A stretch of DNA of 64,000 nucleotides from Salvator merianae (GCA_003586115.2 QVOM02000090.1:9116081-9180080); one strand, 5' to 3'; counted from the first letter of the stretch, positions 40,213 to 53,315 are shown. The notes: generated from the sequence alone by a model not told the origin. Numbers and translations are program-made.

Positions 40213-41675
40213 TCCTCTGAGACACTGCCCACAGTGGCTAGTGGCAGTGGTGGCCCACATGGGTGAGCCCCTCTCACTGCTGGAAACCAGTTCTTGAGCT
40301 TCCTTTGAAGTCCTGCTTCCAGCAGGAGAGGAGCTTTTGGCTGTGCTCACGTGTACCCGCTGCAGCTGCAAAGCAGTGATTCAACAAAGTTGACATTTTA
40401 TATTTTGGGTGCTTCCAGATGCAGGCTAAAACCTGCAACTCTTCCAGGAGTATATTGGGAATGTCAGACACAATTGCAGCATCCCCAGTATAGTCCCAGG
40501 ACAGTGAACCAATATCCTGTAAAATTGCTGCTACTGGAGATCCAGCAACAATGCTGGCTTTCCTGTAATCGTTCGTCGGCTGGGAGCTTCCGAAATGAAG
40601 TTGAATTGAATAACCGGAAGCCAACCGAGTGCATGGAAAATAACGAAGGACGTAGGGCAGGCACTTGACTAGCTTCCTGGATATATGATTCCACTCCATT
40701 TCGGCAGCTCCTGGCAGACATCTGGGGAAGAGGAACTAAGAAGTTGTTATGTCTGCCAGGGGTCGGCAAGAGGGAATTGCAGGATTTTCTTTAGATCCCA
40801 CAATGCCTCTTGCTGTTTGAAGGCAGCCTCAGTTTATTAACCCTTTGGGGATTTTGTGTTAAATGAGGAAACGGAATAGAACCATTTTACACATATATAT
40901 ATATTTGTCAGAATATGTGTCAGATGTTGTCCCAAGCCCATGCAACCCTCTCCCCAACCCTCTGCTTGGGGTTGTGGGTTCTGCCCCCCCCCCATGATTT
41001 ATCACAACAATGGAAGGGCCAGGCTTCGACAGGAATACTACGATGCCCGGATTCTAATTATAGCAGGGGAAGTGGAGAGTGAGTGGTCTGTGCCGTGTAT
41101 CTTGTCGTTAGGCCAAATGCGTTCATTAGCTGCACCTTTCTCAGCACAACACAGGATGGTTGTCAGAGAAATCCACCTGGAGCAGAGGCTCCAGCAAATC
41201 ATGCATGATTTAAAGATGTAAATGGGTCATTGATTCACATGCGCATGGGTGGAATAGTGCTGTACAAATGGTAGAGTTTTGCTTTGCAGACTTAGAGCAT
41301 GCATCACCAATCCAGAATGCTGTTAAGAAACTATTCCAGCAAAGAAGCCTAGATAGTATGAATTGATAAGCCCCCTCCCCGCAAAAAAAATCAGGAAAAA
41401 AAAATGGATGGAAAGGACCTAGCAGTGAATACAGTATGACCCTGTCCAGATTAGGAGTGGAAGAGAATATAGCACCATTATGGTACCACTATGGTGGGAT
41501 TGCCACACGTATCTGCGGCAACCGCACCACGGCTATATGCCCCCTAAAGCACATGAAAGTCTATTTTGGGAAAACCCGTCTCTCGTGGTGGATTTTCCTG
41601 AAATAGTGCTATGACTTACCTTCTGGATAGAGCTGCCATCCTTGCTGTGGCCACTGCACAACTGTGGCAGCCAAA
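40213..41675. other. Intergenic, no gene seen
   Basis: Mostly unique sequence, including a repeat-poor block at 41080-41240 with ATCATGCATGAT (palindromic OCT/POU-like core) and GGTTGTCA. Confidence 0.45.
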
Positions 41676-41875
41676 AAAGATGGCCACACATGTGTGGTGG
41701 CAGCATTGCGCACATCCGGGAATTTTATGCTGGCCAAATACCCAGCTGTGTGCATCCACCGTGCACATGTGAGGGGCTGAAAAGATGGCCGTGCATGCAC
41801 AAGGGTCACGATTGAGCACTTCTAGGTATTTTATGCCAGTGAAAGAGCTGGATGTGCACGTCACTAACATGCACA
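41676..41875. repeat. Tandem pair of a dispersed repeat (AAGATGGCC unit)
   Basis: Two diverged units about 103 bp apart (41676 and 41782), each with AAGATGGCC, a CATG-rich stretch and TATTTTATGC(C/T). A third copy lies at 63366-63430. Confidence 0.6.
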
Positions 41876-42379
41876 CAGACGGAGTGGGTCCCCGTACTGC
41901 CTGGCTAACAGGTGATGATTCCGAAGGGATTATCCCAGTTGATGCGATATTCAGTTGGCATCTGGAGATGGCCTGTTAGTAAAATGGGCCTGGAACGGAA
42001 GCAAAGGGAACTGTTGTACCCATTCTTATAAGTGGAAGGTGGAGAGTAGGCATGCTTGTGTGTGTGTTTTGGGGGAAATCATGATGATTTCCAGGGTCAA
42101 GGTTGTTCATTCTGCCTCTACAACTGTGTATCCCTCCATCTGGAGGTTCTCTCAGCAACAGAAAATAAATCTCCATGGATAAAAATCACTGGAAAAGATA
42201 TCACGGGCTTGCCAGTGAAAGGTTCCGGATGCTGAGCAGGAATTCAAGGAAGAGTGGGACGGGAGGGGGGAGGGGTCTCCAGGCAGCAGCTGGGCAGGAT
42301 GATTTAGAGCCTGACTAGAAAGGAAATGCACAGCGTGGCATTCTGCACCATCTACCAAAATATAGTAGGCCGTATTTTC

Positions 42380-43099
42380 ACAAGTGAGGATGGATGCTTG
42401 CAGAGACCCCATCCCCAAGGCGAGCTCGACAATCGTTTAAATAAATTTTTAAAATGTGTGTGGATGCAACCGTAGGCTGTTTCTGTACTCCCCTCCCCCT
42501 GAGTCAGAACAGGATGCTTCAGTCCAAGATCGGCAACCCATCCCACGCGTTCAAACAGTCCCTCCCATCCCAGGCCCAAGTGCCAGCTGTGAAGGCTGGA
42601 CCCAACCCTCAGAACTGGTGCCCAGACCTTGAAGGCCAGATACAAAAGTTCTCAGCCTTCAAAGATCCCAGCCGGGCCCTTTTTGGGGATGCACCAGTTT
42701 CCGGCACTGCTTCCGGCACTGCTGAAAAGCTCCTCCCTCCATATATTTGGTAGTCTGGTTGTAGACCACATTGTTGAGATCTACCAGTAGACTGGGATTG
42801 AGCATCACTTTGGCTCCTTATCCCAGTCCCTCGCTCTGTCCAGTGTGGATGAAGTGTGCTAGGGTGTGAGTGGGGCTTCTGCTATTCCATGCCGGCATGT
42901 GCAAGGCAGGTCCCTGGACCCCTTCTTAATACAGACAAAAGGCGAGTGCAGAAAGAGCCTTCAAGATCTGTGGATTCTCCCCCTCCCCTTCCTCCTGGCT
43001 TTCCTATCTCTACCATGAGGGCATAATAACAGCCGAGGAAATTCAGGGATTCTCTTTTCCCATGGGTCCCTAGGAGCTGCCCCTCGCTACACAGGAGCT
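42380..43099. other. Intergenic with a decayed repeat (about 42770-42960)
   Basis: 42770-42960 shares CAGTAGACTGG, GTGTGCTAGGG and a final GTGCAGAAAG block with 52376-52563, so it is an interspersed repeat, possibly distantly related to MITE family B through the GCAGAAAG end. No gene seen. Confidence 0.4.
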
Positions 43100-43320
43100 T
43101 GCAATTTCCAGCTTCTCTGGGATACAGCCATAAAAATTTAGCAGGTACAAAATCACGAGAAGCTTGTGTTGCATATCTGCCTTCCACTCGGCTAACTGAT
43201 GTGGTTTTGGCAGCGCTCCACCAAATCCGCTTCTCCACTTGCAATTTAATTACCTATGAGCATTTGCGTGTCCAGCTGTCCCAGTTAATGTCACGAAATT
43301 GCTAGTGAGTTGTGAAATCT
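43100..43320. promoter_or_regulatory. Candidate conserved non-coding element
   Basis: Repeat-free block with CCATAAAAATTT (HOX/CDX-like), TGTGGTTT (RUNX-type), CAATTTAATTACC (homeodomain core) and CAGCTG within about 200 bp. Candidate enhancer; untested. Confidence 0.3.
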
Positions 43321-44744
43321 ACCCTCATTTTCCCGACAACCATGTGGTAGATCCTGCCAGTTTGGTGCAGCTTTCTGGGGACCCTACCAAATTTTAATCA
43401 GAACACAGTGAATAGTTTTCTAAAATTTTCACTTGCAAAATTATTTTTTTAAAAAAACAACAACGTATAAATTGTATAAAATGAAGCAACTCTGGAGTCC
43501 AGTGTGACAGCTCTCTTTTATTTAGTGCACTCTTTTTCACCATGGTGCACTCTTCCTGCTTTGCACTGTGCCTTCCAGAACATCTTCTTGCGCATCAAGA
43601 TGAATTTCCCAGAAGACACTTCATCTGGTGAAATTTTGTCTTTCCTGGATATTTTGGTTCTTCTTACCCAAGATCTTCTGGCTGCCAAGATCTCTTTATC
43701 AGACCTCACATCTTCCCCCCAGTGACCTCAACCTTCCTTTACTCATTTCCTTATCTCCGCTCCTATACATCCATCCAACAATATCAGCAGGCAAATGGAC
43801 AATATGGGAAAGAAAGGACCTCTCAGAATTTAAACCAGTAACTCCGCGTTGCAAAATACCACCCCACCACCGTTCTTCTGGGTGTGTGGAGGGAGCACCA
43901 TCTTGTCTTCCTCTTTCATCAGAAGAACATTCTGGGCTAGGCCGGGGCTGCCCTTTGCAAAGTGCTTCCAAGGGTCTCACAAGTCAGAAGAAGACACCTT
44001 TTGGTAGACCCTCCTTTTGAACTCTGTCGTATTTCTACCAAGAGAGATCCCGAGCCTTACGGTTCTCAAAGTCCAGACTAAATACCTTGCCCCACCCATC
44101 CTGCCTCCCATCAGGCATGTGCAGTATGTAGCCACTTGCTAACTGGGGAGAATGTACTATTAATGAAGTGTGCTGGATTGCCCGCTCTATTGCTAATCCA
44201 TCTCCATCAGAGGCAGGGGCTGTTGACAGGGGGAATGGAAGCAAGCAAGTCCATCATCCCCGCTGACATCTGGGAGGGGGAAGGAGCAACCCCCCTGGGA
44301 AGAGAAACACTCCAACGCACTAGAGCAGGTACACTCAATAAACAGCAAATGGGGAAACAAGGAGTCGGCTTCAGGAAATCAATTAGATGGGAGGACGCTG
44401 GGTTGCTTTCTTTCTTTCTTTGATCCTTTGCCACTGCTGCTTTTCTTCCAGGAGAATGTCTTAAGGTGAGGGCCATGGAAATGCTTTCTCCTGGATGAGG
44501 CACCTTTTGCTCACCTGTGTTCACAGCTAAAGTGCAACAGAGCTCACTCGCTCGGGGATCAGTGCTTCCTCTCCTTTCATGCTCGACTGAGAGAGAGAGA
44601 GGGAGAAAGCGAGAATGACCAAGCTGGGAAATTGGTAGTGAATGCCACTTGGTCCTTTACCCTGAAATATCCCTTGGGGTGGTCATTTGTCACACTGAGG
44701 ATTATCTCCAGTAAGCTCTGACCTCATTTTGATGTCTGGACTCT

Positions 44745-45245
44745 TGGACAAGATCCTGAAGGGAGGAGGGGGAAAGCGTTACAAGCTGCCCTTCAAGATG
44801 GTTCAGAAGCTGCAACTATTGAGGAATGCAGCAGGCAGACTGCTAATGGGGACTGCTGACTGGATGCATATCAGACCTGTCTTAAAGGAATTGCCCTGGT
44901 TACCAGTTTGCAACCAAGCCTGCTTCAAGATCCTAACACTGACCTATAAAAGCTGAAGCAACTTGTCCCCCAAATATCTAAAGGATATAGATGTGCTTGT
45001 CAGTTACGTTCTGTGGGAGAGGCCCTCTTAGTCGTGACACCACTATCACCAGTTAAATGACTGGGGCTGTGTGAGAAGACTTCTCTGTTGTGGCCCCCGT
45101 GTTGTGGAATGAACCCCCTCCCTGTGCAGCATTTGGCTTCATCATTGTGTATGTTGAAGCATCTGGTAGAGACACATTTGTTTATGCTAGCTTTTGACGG
45201 AAGGGTTAGCTGCCTTTTCTCCTTTCAGACACTGTAATTTGTGGT
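44745..45245 (+). pseudogene. L2/CR1-type LINE ORF2 C-terminal remnant and 3' UTR
   Basis: Translation from 44789 gives MVQKLQLLRNAAGRLL and ELPWLPVCNQACFKILTLTY, the well-known C-terminal part of L2/CR1 clade reverse-transcriptase polyproteins (NAAARLL...HWLPV...FK...LTYK). It breaks at a stop near 44954. The rest (LWNE, then a decayed tail to the CCTTTTCTCCTTTCAGACACTG 3' UTR) is broken by stops. Confidence 0.85.
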
Positions 45246-45299
45246 ATCACGAGAATTCCACACTGTAATCTGGTATCATTAGGGTTCCAGTCCTTGGAA

Positions 45300-47280
45300 C
45301 AGTGTGGACAGGAGGGAGCAGTCCTGGCAGCAGATGCTTGCTTTCTCCTGACCAGTTGATCCCCAGCTCTTCTTTTCCCAGACAATGGGAAATAACATTG
45401 GTACTCATTCTAATCAACGTCCTAAAGGATGGCTCAGATTGACTGGGAACCAGCCCAGCTGGGAAACTGGTGCTTGGCAGCAGGTAAGTGTCCTTTCAAG
45501 CCATGAACAATCCGGAACAGAGGGCCTGTGGATCCGTCTTCACAGAGACAGGCTCTGGGGTGAAGGCTCCATTGCTAATTCCCTTCTGAAAAACTGGAGC
45601 CACTGTCACTTCTCATTAAGAGAGTCTAATGCCGTCCTTGGTTAATTTCTAAGCAGATCAGTTAAGCATATGAATCAATCTCTTTCTCTCTGTGTGCAAG
45701 AAGTAGGCACTGCCTTGAAATTTTCAGGGTGTAAGCTCTGAAACTTGTTTTTTTTTTTTTTACAAGAGACTCTGCGGAATCATTTATCCTGAGGTTTGGG
45801 GGCAACGTGTCTTCATCAATACATATCTTCATCAATATCGCTATTTTTATCTAGGGCATGTCAGTTCAGACTTCAACAGGGCTAATACGCAGTAGATGGG
45901 AAAAGAACAGCTTCTTTAGACAAAGTAGTGTCTTGATCCCACGAAACTGGCAAAACCGGCCTGCCAAATGTGTTGGACACTGAGCTGAAGATGGGAACAA
46001 TCTTCACACATGACCTTGGCCCAACTTCTTTGTATCTGCAGAATCAGGACATCTCCTCATTGGTAAATGACCTCCTCTGAGGCACATAGGGGATCCTCCA
46101 CAAGTTACCATCTGCTGATCCATTATTTATTTTTATATTACTCTTCCGTCCTTTTGCTAAGAAGCTAGAGGTAGTGTCCTATTTACTCCTCCTCCCTTAT
46201 TCACTTTCATGATAACCTTGCATAGGAAGGAGTTTGGCTCAGAATCCCCAGCTGAGCATCATGCTTGAGCATCGATCAAAGCCATTGGCTGCATCCACAC
46301 ACATTAAAAAAGCAGCTCAAAAGCAGCTTGGAGGTGGTAACTTCTGGATGCTATGGTTCCTATCCCACCACAAATCCACATTAAAGACTGGGAAACGTTG
46401 CTTTTGAGCCATTTTTTAAAAAATATTGTGGAACAGATGCAGACTTAGTACAACACTCAAGTAATAGTACCACATTCCCTGCATTTTACCTCTGAAATAT
46501 TTTTTTAAAAAAATCAGATCTTTGATTCGGAGGGTTCTGAAGATTCTTTAAGCTGGCAAATAATGTAGCTTTAAAAGAAATTTAAAATATTTCCGACCCA
46601 TATCAGTGCAGGAAAAAAACCCCTGCAAAAATCAGACTTATACCCGATATGGTTTGGCAGCAGGGATTAAAAACAAAGAGGAGATAAATATAAAGTAAAA
46701 TAAAATAAAATAAAATAGAGGATACAAAGCAACTCCACCATTCACGAATGGTATACTGTATATATAATTTTTACTCACACTAGTGAAGGTTGAGGTACTC
46801 TTAATGCGAAAGAAATACATAAGAGAAGCCAAAGCAAGCAAACAAAACTGAACAAGAGCAAACATTAGTTTTCCATCAGCTAAAACACAAGTGAAACCAG
46901 AAGTTGGGTTCTTAACAGTAGCTGAGTCTTGACATCTTCTATATGGTTCTCCTATTACTTTGCATAATCCTGTTTACCCAGGCAGTCTTCGAAGTTTTAA
47001 TGAGTCTCCGTTACATCACTGGTACAGCATGAAAGTGGATTTTTGATGTCATCATGGTTTATTTATTTCCTTCTTTGCACACTGTTCCTTAGCCAAGTAA
47101 TGAATCACTCACAGCACAGTAAAATTCCTTTTTGGCATCACAGTTTGCGGGATCCATAGCCATGGAAGTTGTGCTTCTAAAAAGAAACTTCTTTAGACTC
47201 TAGAAACTGCCCTTTGCTAGTGGGTGATTGTCTTTTGCTGGGTTCCCTTTAATACTTATTGCAACTATGAAGATACACGT
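45300..47280. other. Intergenic, no gene seen
   Basis: Includes a T12 run at about 45749, a MIR-like fragment (46130-46270), a MITE-like GGCTGCATCCACACACATT fragment (46290) and an (AAAAT)n run (46690-46718). Confidence 0.45.
46690..46718. repeat. (AAAAT)n microsatellite
   Basis: About five AAAAT units. Confidence 0.9.
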
Positions 47281-47287
47281 GATCAAA

Positions 47288-47465
47288 GCTTAGCAGTAGA
47301 TCAACCAGCTGGACAGCAGAAGGTCACAGGCTTGGTCCTTGGTACCTCCCAGAAGGAGATAATGACAAACCATTTCTGTATCTGCCAAGGAGTCTTGGCT
47401 AGATGTGTCCACCAGGCGTCAGCCTTGACTTGGTGGTATCAGCCAACAACAGACTACTCAGCCCT
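47288..47465 (+). mobile_element. tRNA-derived SINE (old copy)
   Basis: AGCAGTAGATCAACCAGCTG and GGTCACAGGCTTGGTCC (B-box position), then ACCATTTCTGTATCTGCCAA and TGGTGGTATCAGCCAAC. It matches 3010-3180 and 55965-56160. Confidence 0.65.
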
Positions 47466-47469
47466 TCAT

Positions 47470-49130
47470 AGGCAAGTGCAAATCACCATCTTGCATGTTT
47501 TGAAAAACATTCCAGACAACACTGCTCCACTGCATGGGGGCTAAATTCATTCATGAATCCTGGACTGGCACTTTTCTGAGGTTTCTCTCCCCTCCCCCCC
47601 AAATGAGAGGGTTTTTTTTCTTTTTTTTTTTAAAAAAAACTGACAATTGCTGCTTTTTTGCTATTTGTTTCACAATTTCTACCTCCTCCCTACCCAGAAC
47701 TGAATCCTGTAGCACTTCTTGAGGTCAGAACGTCATGGCTAGATTAAAAATTTGATTTCTGTTCAGTTTTGAGGAATTTCTTAGGAATCCACAGGGCACA
47801 TATCTGCTCAGGTGGATTTCCCCTCTCATATGAAGTGCAGTAAATGTGATCAACATCTGTCTGGTTCCTGAGAACTGTGCCAGATGTGTGCCCAGACCAT
47901 GGGGTCTGCATGCCAGAAGAGGCATGGCCCTTGCACCTGACCTGCTCCCAGGATCAATAACCATTCCTGTCAATAACCAAATTGTCTACTGGTTTACAAC
48001 GGATGCTGGAGGAACGTGTGTCTCTTGCGATTGCAATGGCAGTTTTCATCAAAGGACGGGGTTTATTCCTTGTACTGCCAGCCTGTTAGCACTAGGGGTC
48101 TCCCGATACACAAAACTGCAGCAGACACCTGGCTAAATGACCACTGGCAGATGGAGGTTGCCCCTTGACTGACTGCTCTTTTGCACCCCTTGCATCGCTT
48201 GGCTCTGGTCCAGCTGCACAGTCCTGAATTGAGGTGGGGGATAGCTAAATGGGACACCTAAGTTCACATCCAGCCTAAGTTGGAAGGAAACCCAGCTAGC
48301 TGTTCTGAGTGAAAGAAGGGAACTGAAACGAGGCTCTGATGGTTTTCCACAGGGCAGCTGCTGCCAACACCCAGAACAGAGGAAAGATGCCCTTTGGCAG
48401 TCAGCTGGCCTTAGGATCTTCTACTGAAGTGCTCTTCCAATTGCTTTCTCTAATTGGAAATATGAACACAGGAAAGGGCTTTCTGGCCATGGCCTTCTAG
48501 CGATAGAAAGAGGGAGGGTTAGGACACCTACATTCCATTATGCCCTCATTTCAGTTCGTATGGTGATGAGCTGCTGATCTGTAAGTTGTTAATGCTGTGA
48601 TTTTACTGAATAGTTTTAATATTCATTCATTCATTCATTTATTGATAGTTCACTTTCTGTCCAACTCTTCACTATAACATCTCAGAGTGATTTGTGCCAC
48701 AAAAATATATTGGTGATATTATTAAGCAAAATAATATCATTATACATCAGGGGTGGAACTGCCATGCTGCTTGCTATACAGTCAAATGGATGAGGAGTGG
48801 CAATACTGAACTGTTGTAACTGAATAAGTAACTTGGCAAAATCTGCACCCAGAGAGAGAGGAGAAAGAAAACATTGTTTCCCTTCCTTGCCAAAGGAAAA
48901 TGGAGGAAACATAGTGTCCTCCTCCTTGTTGAATGGGAGAGAAAGGAAAATGGAGATACATTGTCCTTCTTGCAGGGACAGAAGAAAGGAAAATGTTGGT
49001 ACATTGCCCTTGCAGAGATGGGAGAGAAAGGAGGAGGTATGCATTTTGAAAGTGGACTATGGTGTCCAAAGTAAATGAAGGATAGCTTCACTGCATCTTC
49101 TCTTGTGTTAAAAAATTCAAACAATTACAA
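47470..49130. other. Intergenic, no gene seen
   Basis: Unique sequence with a few T/A runs and a short ATTC microsatellite at about 48622. 48840-49030 has purine-rich GGGAGAGAAAGGA-type repeats (roughly 50-60 bp spacing) open on both strands because of composition. Confidence 0.45.
48840..49045. repeat. Degenerate purine-rich tandem repeat
   Basis: Units built on GAGAGAAAGGAAAATGG(A/T) and ACATTG(T/C)CCTT recur about four times at roughly 55-bp intervals. Confidence 0.6.
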
Positions 49131-49134
49131 CAAT

Positions 49135-49416
49135 TAAAAAATAATGAGAACGTAAAAGGCACACAATAAAGCAGTAGGCTGAAAGTAGGGAGGGAAAGCT
49201 GTATCTTTAGCCAAAGGCAAGGTTAAATAGATGCATCTTCACTGCTCTCCTAAAGATGTAAAGTGAAGAAGCTTGATGCATCTCAGGGGTGAGAGTGTTC
49301 CACAGTCTGGGGGCCACCGCTGAAGAGGCCCTATCCTGGGTGCCCACCCCTTTAGCTATTGAAGGCCATGGTACAACCAGGAGGGCCTCATCTGCAGATC
49401 TTAAGGCAGAGATCAC
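49135..49416 (-). mobile_element. L2/CR1-type LINE 3' end with ORF2 C-terminus
   Basis: The minus strand encodes APRLWNTLTPEMHQASSLY and FRRAVKMHLFNLAF, the typical LINE ORF2 C-terminal signature (LWN.LP...F...LK.HLF), followed by the shared 3' UTR. It is truncated on both sides. Confidence 0.85.
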
Positions 49417-49932
49417 TGCACAGAGGTCATCATTATTGTTCTTTCTTTTGGCCTCATGTCAACAGCCAGAGATCCCAGCCTTGTTCCTTCTCTCGGTCTC
49501 TCCATTGGCTTTGCGTCAAGCCCTCAGCAATTCCCATGACCACCCTTCACCTTTGTTTCCACCGATTGATCCACTGAGCGAACAGCAGTCCCTGAGTGGC
49601 AGGAGATACACCAGGGACATTGATAAGATGTTTCGAGTGGCAGTTTGTTGTAAACATTCCCAGTGGGGCTGTTAGATAAAGAGCTGGGGGCGGGGGGGGA
49701 GAATGCCTCTCCTCTGTGCCCAAACAGGGCCAGAGCAGTGAAAGGTGGATGATGGAGCTGTTGAAAGAAAAGTGAGGTGAGGAACAGAGGGAAGGAAAGT
49801 TTAGCTGACAGAGGATTCAGCTTAAAGGGCTTTCAGCAACACAGCAGTAAATAAATACCTCACCCAGGTACAAAGCATCCATATACAACCCAGAACCAGA
49901 AATGCATGTTTTTATTAAGTACATATTTCTCT

Positions 49933-50017
49933 GCGCTCACTTTGGCAGCACATATACTAACAGATTAGCATGGATCCTGTGAAAGGATGACATGCAAATG
50001 CATGAAGTGTTCCATAT
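49933..50017 (+). pseudogene. U6 snRNA pseudogene
   Basis: Matches U6 from the 5' GTGCTC-type stem (here GCGCTCACTTTGGCAGCAC) through ATATACTAA, GATTAGCATGG, AAGGATGACATGCAAAT and GTTCCATAT. About 18 nt between ATACTAA and AGATTAGCATGG, including part of the ACAGAGA box, are missing, and several substitutions are present, so it cannot function. It is followed by an A-rich tail at about 50029, consistent with retroposition. Confidence 0.92.
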
Positions 50018-50029
50018 GTTGTTGTTTTT

Positions 50030-52370
50030 AAAAAAAATAAGTTTTTTGGGTTTTTTTTAAGTTCAGGTTTCTCTGATATGGGATTGACTCTGAAACTAAA
50101 GGCAGATATTGGTCTTCGGATATGAGAACCTTCAGTACTAAGCAATGGTTCTGTGTTTCCGTCCTAAACCTTGAGAAGTCATAGTCAAAGTATGAGAAGA
50201 TTCCTTTTGGTGGGGGGACAGAGAATCTACAGCAGACATGGGTTTCAGGTTTTTTGACTATTGCATTATGGATGTTGTATTCAAAGAAGGGCCAAATATT
50301 CGAGATTTGTTCTACTTGAATGGTAACACACTGGTAGACAGGCCTTTCTCTTAATAAGTTGTGATCAGCTGAATTGGGAACAGGTCACCATTTCACCATT
50401 CTTCCAGACATGGTTGTTGGTCTGCTTAATCTTATGGCTGTGGCACACAGTGGTCTTGCCGGTCTCAACTCAAGAGGCAGGTTTTCCATTAAAGAAAGCT
50501 GGGCAGTGATCCACCCCATCAGTAGGTCAGGGCTTGAGTCCATGTTCCTTTCCTCATTTCTGTGTGTTTCAGTTCAGGGTTGGATAATATGCTCATAGTA
50601 CAGTGTTCAGGGGTGAGTCCATTTCCAAGTGGGTTTGCACAGAACCAAAGCCTTGAACCGGAAGCAGAAAATACCTGCTATTAGCTTTGCCTGTGTGATT
50701 CAGAAAGGCTCAGAATATTCCAAATATTCTGACAAAACAGCTGGAAGTTCTGAGTATTCTCATAGGAAACTATGGGGAACGTGAGTCTCATGTTTCTTAT
50801 GGGTCAGGTTGTAGGATGGGTAGTCATCTAAGTCCCCTATATTCTCTTGAGAGCAGCAAAGTTATCACTGCTTGTAAGGAAAGCCTAGGCCATTTCTCCT
50901 TCATTTTGGAGAAGAGGTTCTTTTGCAAAAAAGATTATTTCCAAATGGTAACATATTAACCCAAATCCTCTTTCATAGAATTTGTCCAAGCATCCTTGAT
51001 AGTCCAAATTCCAAAGAAAAATATCTGTTTATTTAAAGTTGCTTGTAATTTCCTATTCCAAAAATCAGCACAATTTCTGGTAATTACTGTCAATTTTAAA
51101 ACTGAAGAGAAATACTTAAACTTTGCCCAAATATTTGTCTTCCAAATTATTTAGAGGAAGCCAAAACCTTTCAGAAGAAACCAGATGTGATTTCAGATGT
51201 GATCACCCAAAATCTCTAGTTTCTGGGTATTTGGGAACTTTTTCTTAAAGCAGTTTTTGATTATCCTTCTTTGTAGACTGGAGATCCTTAATTAATTTCA
51301 AAAACTTCTCCTCATTTGATGTTATCCAGTGATGGTAGTGAATTTTGCTTTATACTAGGATTATGTGACATAACATAATCCGTGCTGTTGCTACCTATCG
51401 TTGGACAATTGTTTAGTTGGATTTTATATTTATGTTTTTATATCGTATCTTTACTTTTCTATATAGTTTATGTTTTATGAGGAAATTACATGTTATAAAA
51501 AAGAAAATATAAATTAAGAAGAAAGGAGAAGGACAGAGCTGAGGCAAATGCTAATTCTTTTCTTATTTAACCTGATTTCATTTCTGTCTTATGCTGTCTT
51601 AGATTATGAGTTTCAAGAACTGGGATGTTTATTGTACTTTGAGAACCAAAATCATTCTATTAAGTGCAGATTTTTTTTTGGTCAAAAAAAGTGCTTTTTT
51701 TTTTTTTTTTAAACAACTCTCCCTACCTTGCCTTCTGTGAAATCTCAAGACATGCTTCCTTTCTCCTTTTCCCCCTCCCAGTCCATTTGAGGGACTATGC
51801 CTGAAAACCACAAGGACAGCACTGGTAGGGAGAAGGTTAGTTTCTCAGCCACATGGAACCGAGCCTGAGAAATGGTTCCATATGGGATGTAGCAGACCCC
51901 AAGCCAAAGTGAAAACCTATCCCTGTGACTGGGAACAGCCATCACAAAATCCAGGAAACAAAAGCAGCTCGTTCTATGCAATATCACATGGAAGGGGAGG
52001 AAGGCAAAGAGAGCTGGGGGCGAGGGGGAGAATTCATCCCTCAGATCAGATGACGCCCACGTCTGTTGCACACCCTGGGCTCTGTGTTTTCTTACTGACA
52101 GATTATAAATCTCCAGGGTTGGTGCTGCAGCATACTCCTACAAGAGGAAATGGAGGCACACTGCTGCCATCTTTTTCACCTTGGAGTTATTGCATATTGT
52201 TGGTGATCATCATGTAGACACACCCACCTATACATAGTGCTGCTTCTCAGATTTTTATCCTGCCTTTCTTCTAAAAAGGTTAGAATGGAATATAGATTCT
52301 TCTACATCTCCCGTTTTATGGTTTATACCACCTTGCGAGTAAGCTAAATGGAGAAGAAGGAATAACTGGG
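50030..52370. other. Intergenic, no gene seen
   Basis: AT-rich unique sequence with poly-T/poly-A runs (51668-51712). No convincing frame on either strand. A MIR-like tail fragment is at 52250-52340 (minus). Confidence 0.45.
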
Positions 52371-52375
52371 CCTTG

Positions 52376-52563
52376 GTGTGGAAGTCTACTGGTAAACTAG
52401 GCTGGGGTGCATTTTGGACTCCCTAACCCAGCCTGCTTTCCATCCTGTGTGAACTGAGTGTATTAGGCAGGGGTAGGGGCTCCTGTAATCTGCACTAGCA
52501 TGCACAAGAGAGGCCTCTAGGCCCCTTCCTATCGTGGGACAATGCCCCATGCAGAAAGGGCCT
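52376..52563. repeat. Dispersed repeat related to 42770-42960
   Basis: Shares TCTACTGGTAAACTAG, the GTGTATTAGGCAGGG block, GCACTAGCATGCA and a GCAGAAAGGGCC end. The GCAGAAAGG and CTAGCATGCA blocks also occur in MITE family B. Confidence 0.5.
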
Positions 52564-53315
52564 TGGCTGGGTTATGTGTTTTGGTCAAAGGTCAAATTCA
52601 ACCTTCGCCCAGCCCTCTCTAAGGAGCAAACATCAGTGGTGGGTGTGGACGCTGGATACTCCTGTGTGTACCTATATATGCATGACACTCTCACGCAGAT
52701 TAAAGGAACTATGGATCCTACTTCCTCCTAAGGTGATCGTTTTGTGAATTCAGATGATAGCTAGATGGAGAGATTTTCATAAATAGCAGTGGGAAGAAAG
52801 AGACAAAATTTGCTTGCAGGGCCTAATGGGGTTTCCTGGCCAGATATTAGAAGCTTGTCAGTCTAAAGACCTCAGCTGATATTTTCTTGACCTCGACCCA
52901 AGCTATGTCAGGAGATGCAACCATCCCTGGTTAGCAAAACAGTATCGGCAGGGCAGGAGTACAACAATTGGAGTCTCACATTTGAGGTTCTCTCATTGCA
53001 CTGAACCAGGTTCACCATCTCCATTGACCCACCAGTTCCAGCTTTGCAGCTGGCGCTGAGTATATGTGTGACATACCCTGAAGAGAGTCCAAGCATGCAG
53101 CTTGCCTGGTTTCTCTGTCACAGGGGAGCTACCAATCATTAAGAGATTATGTCTCAGTTCAGCTGCCATGGATTCTGACAAAAAGAACAGCTGTTCCTCC
53201 TTGTTCATCACCTGGATCGATTCTAGTCTGGTCAGCTCCCCATCTTCACTGCAATCAGGGTGGCATGCATTATTTATCTTTAATTTGACTGAGAGGATTT
53301 CAAGGTGTCAATTAG

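Noticed and set aside
40027..40371. 114-codon minus-strand frame
   Set aside because: It starts in unique sequence and runs into the AT-rich hAT MITE; not a gene.
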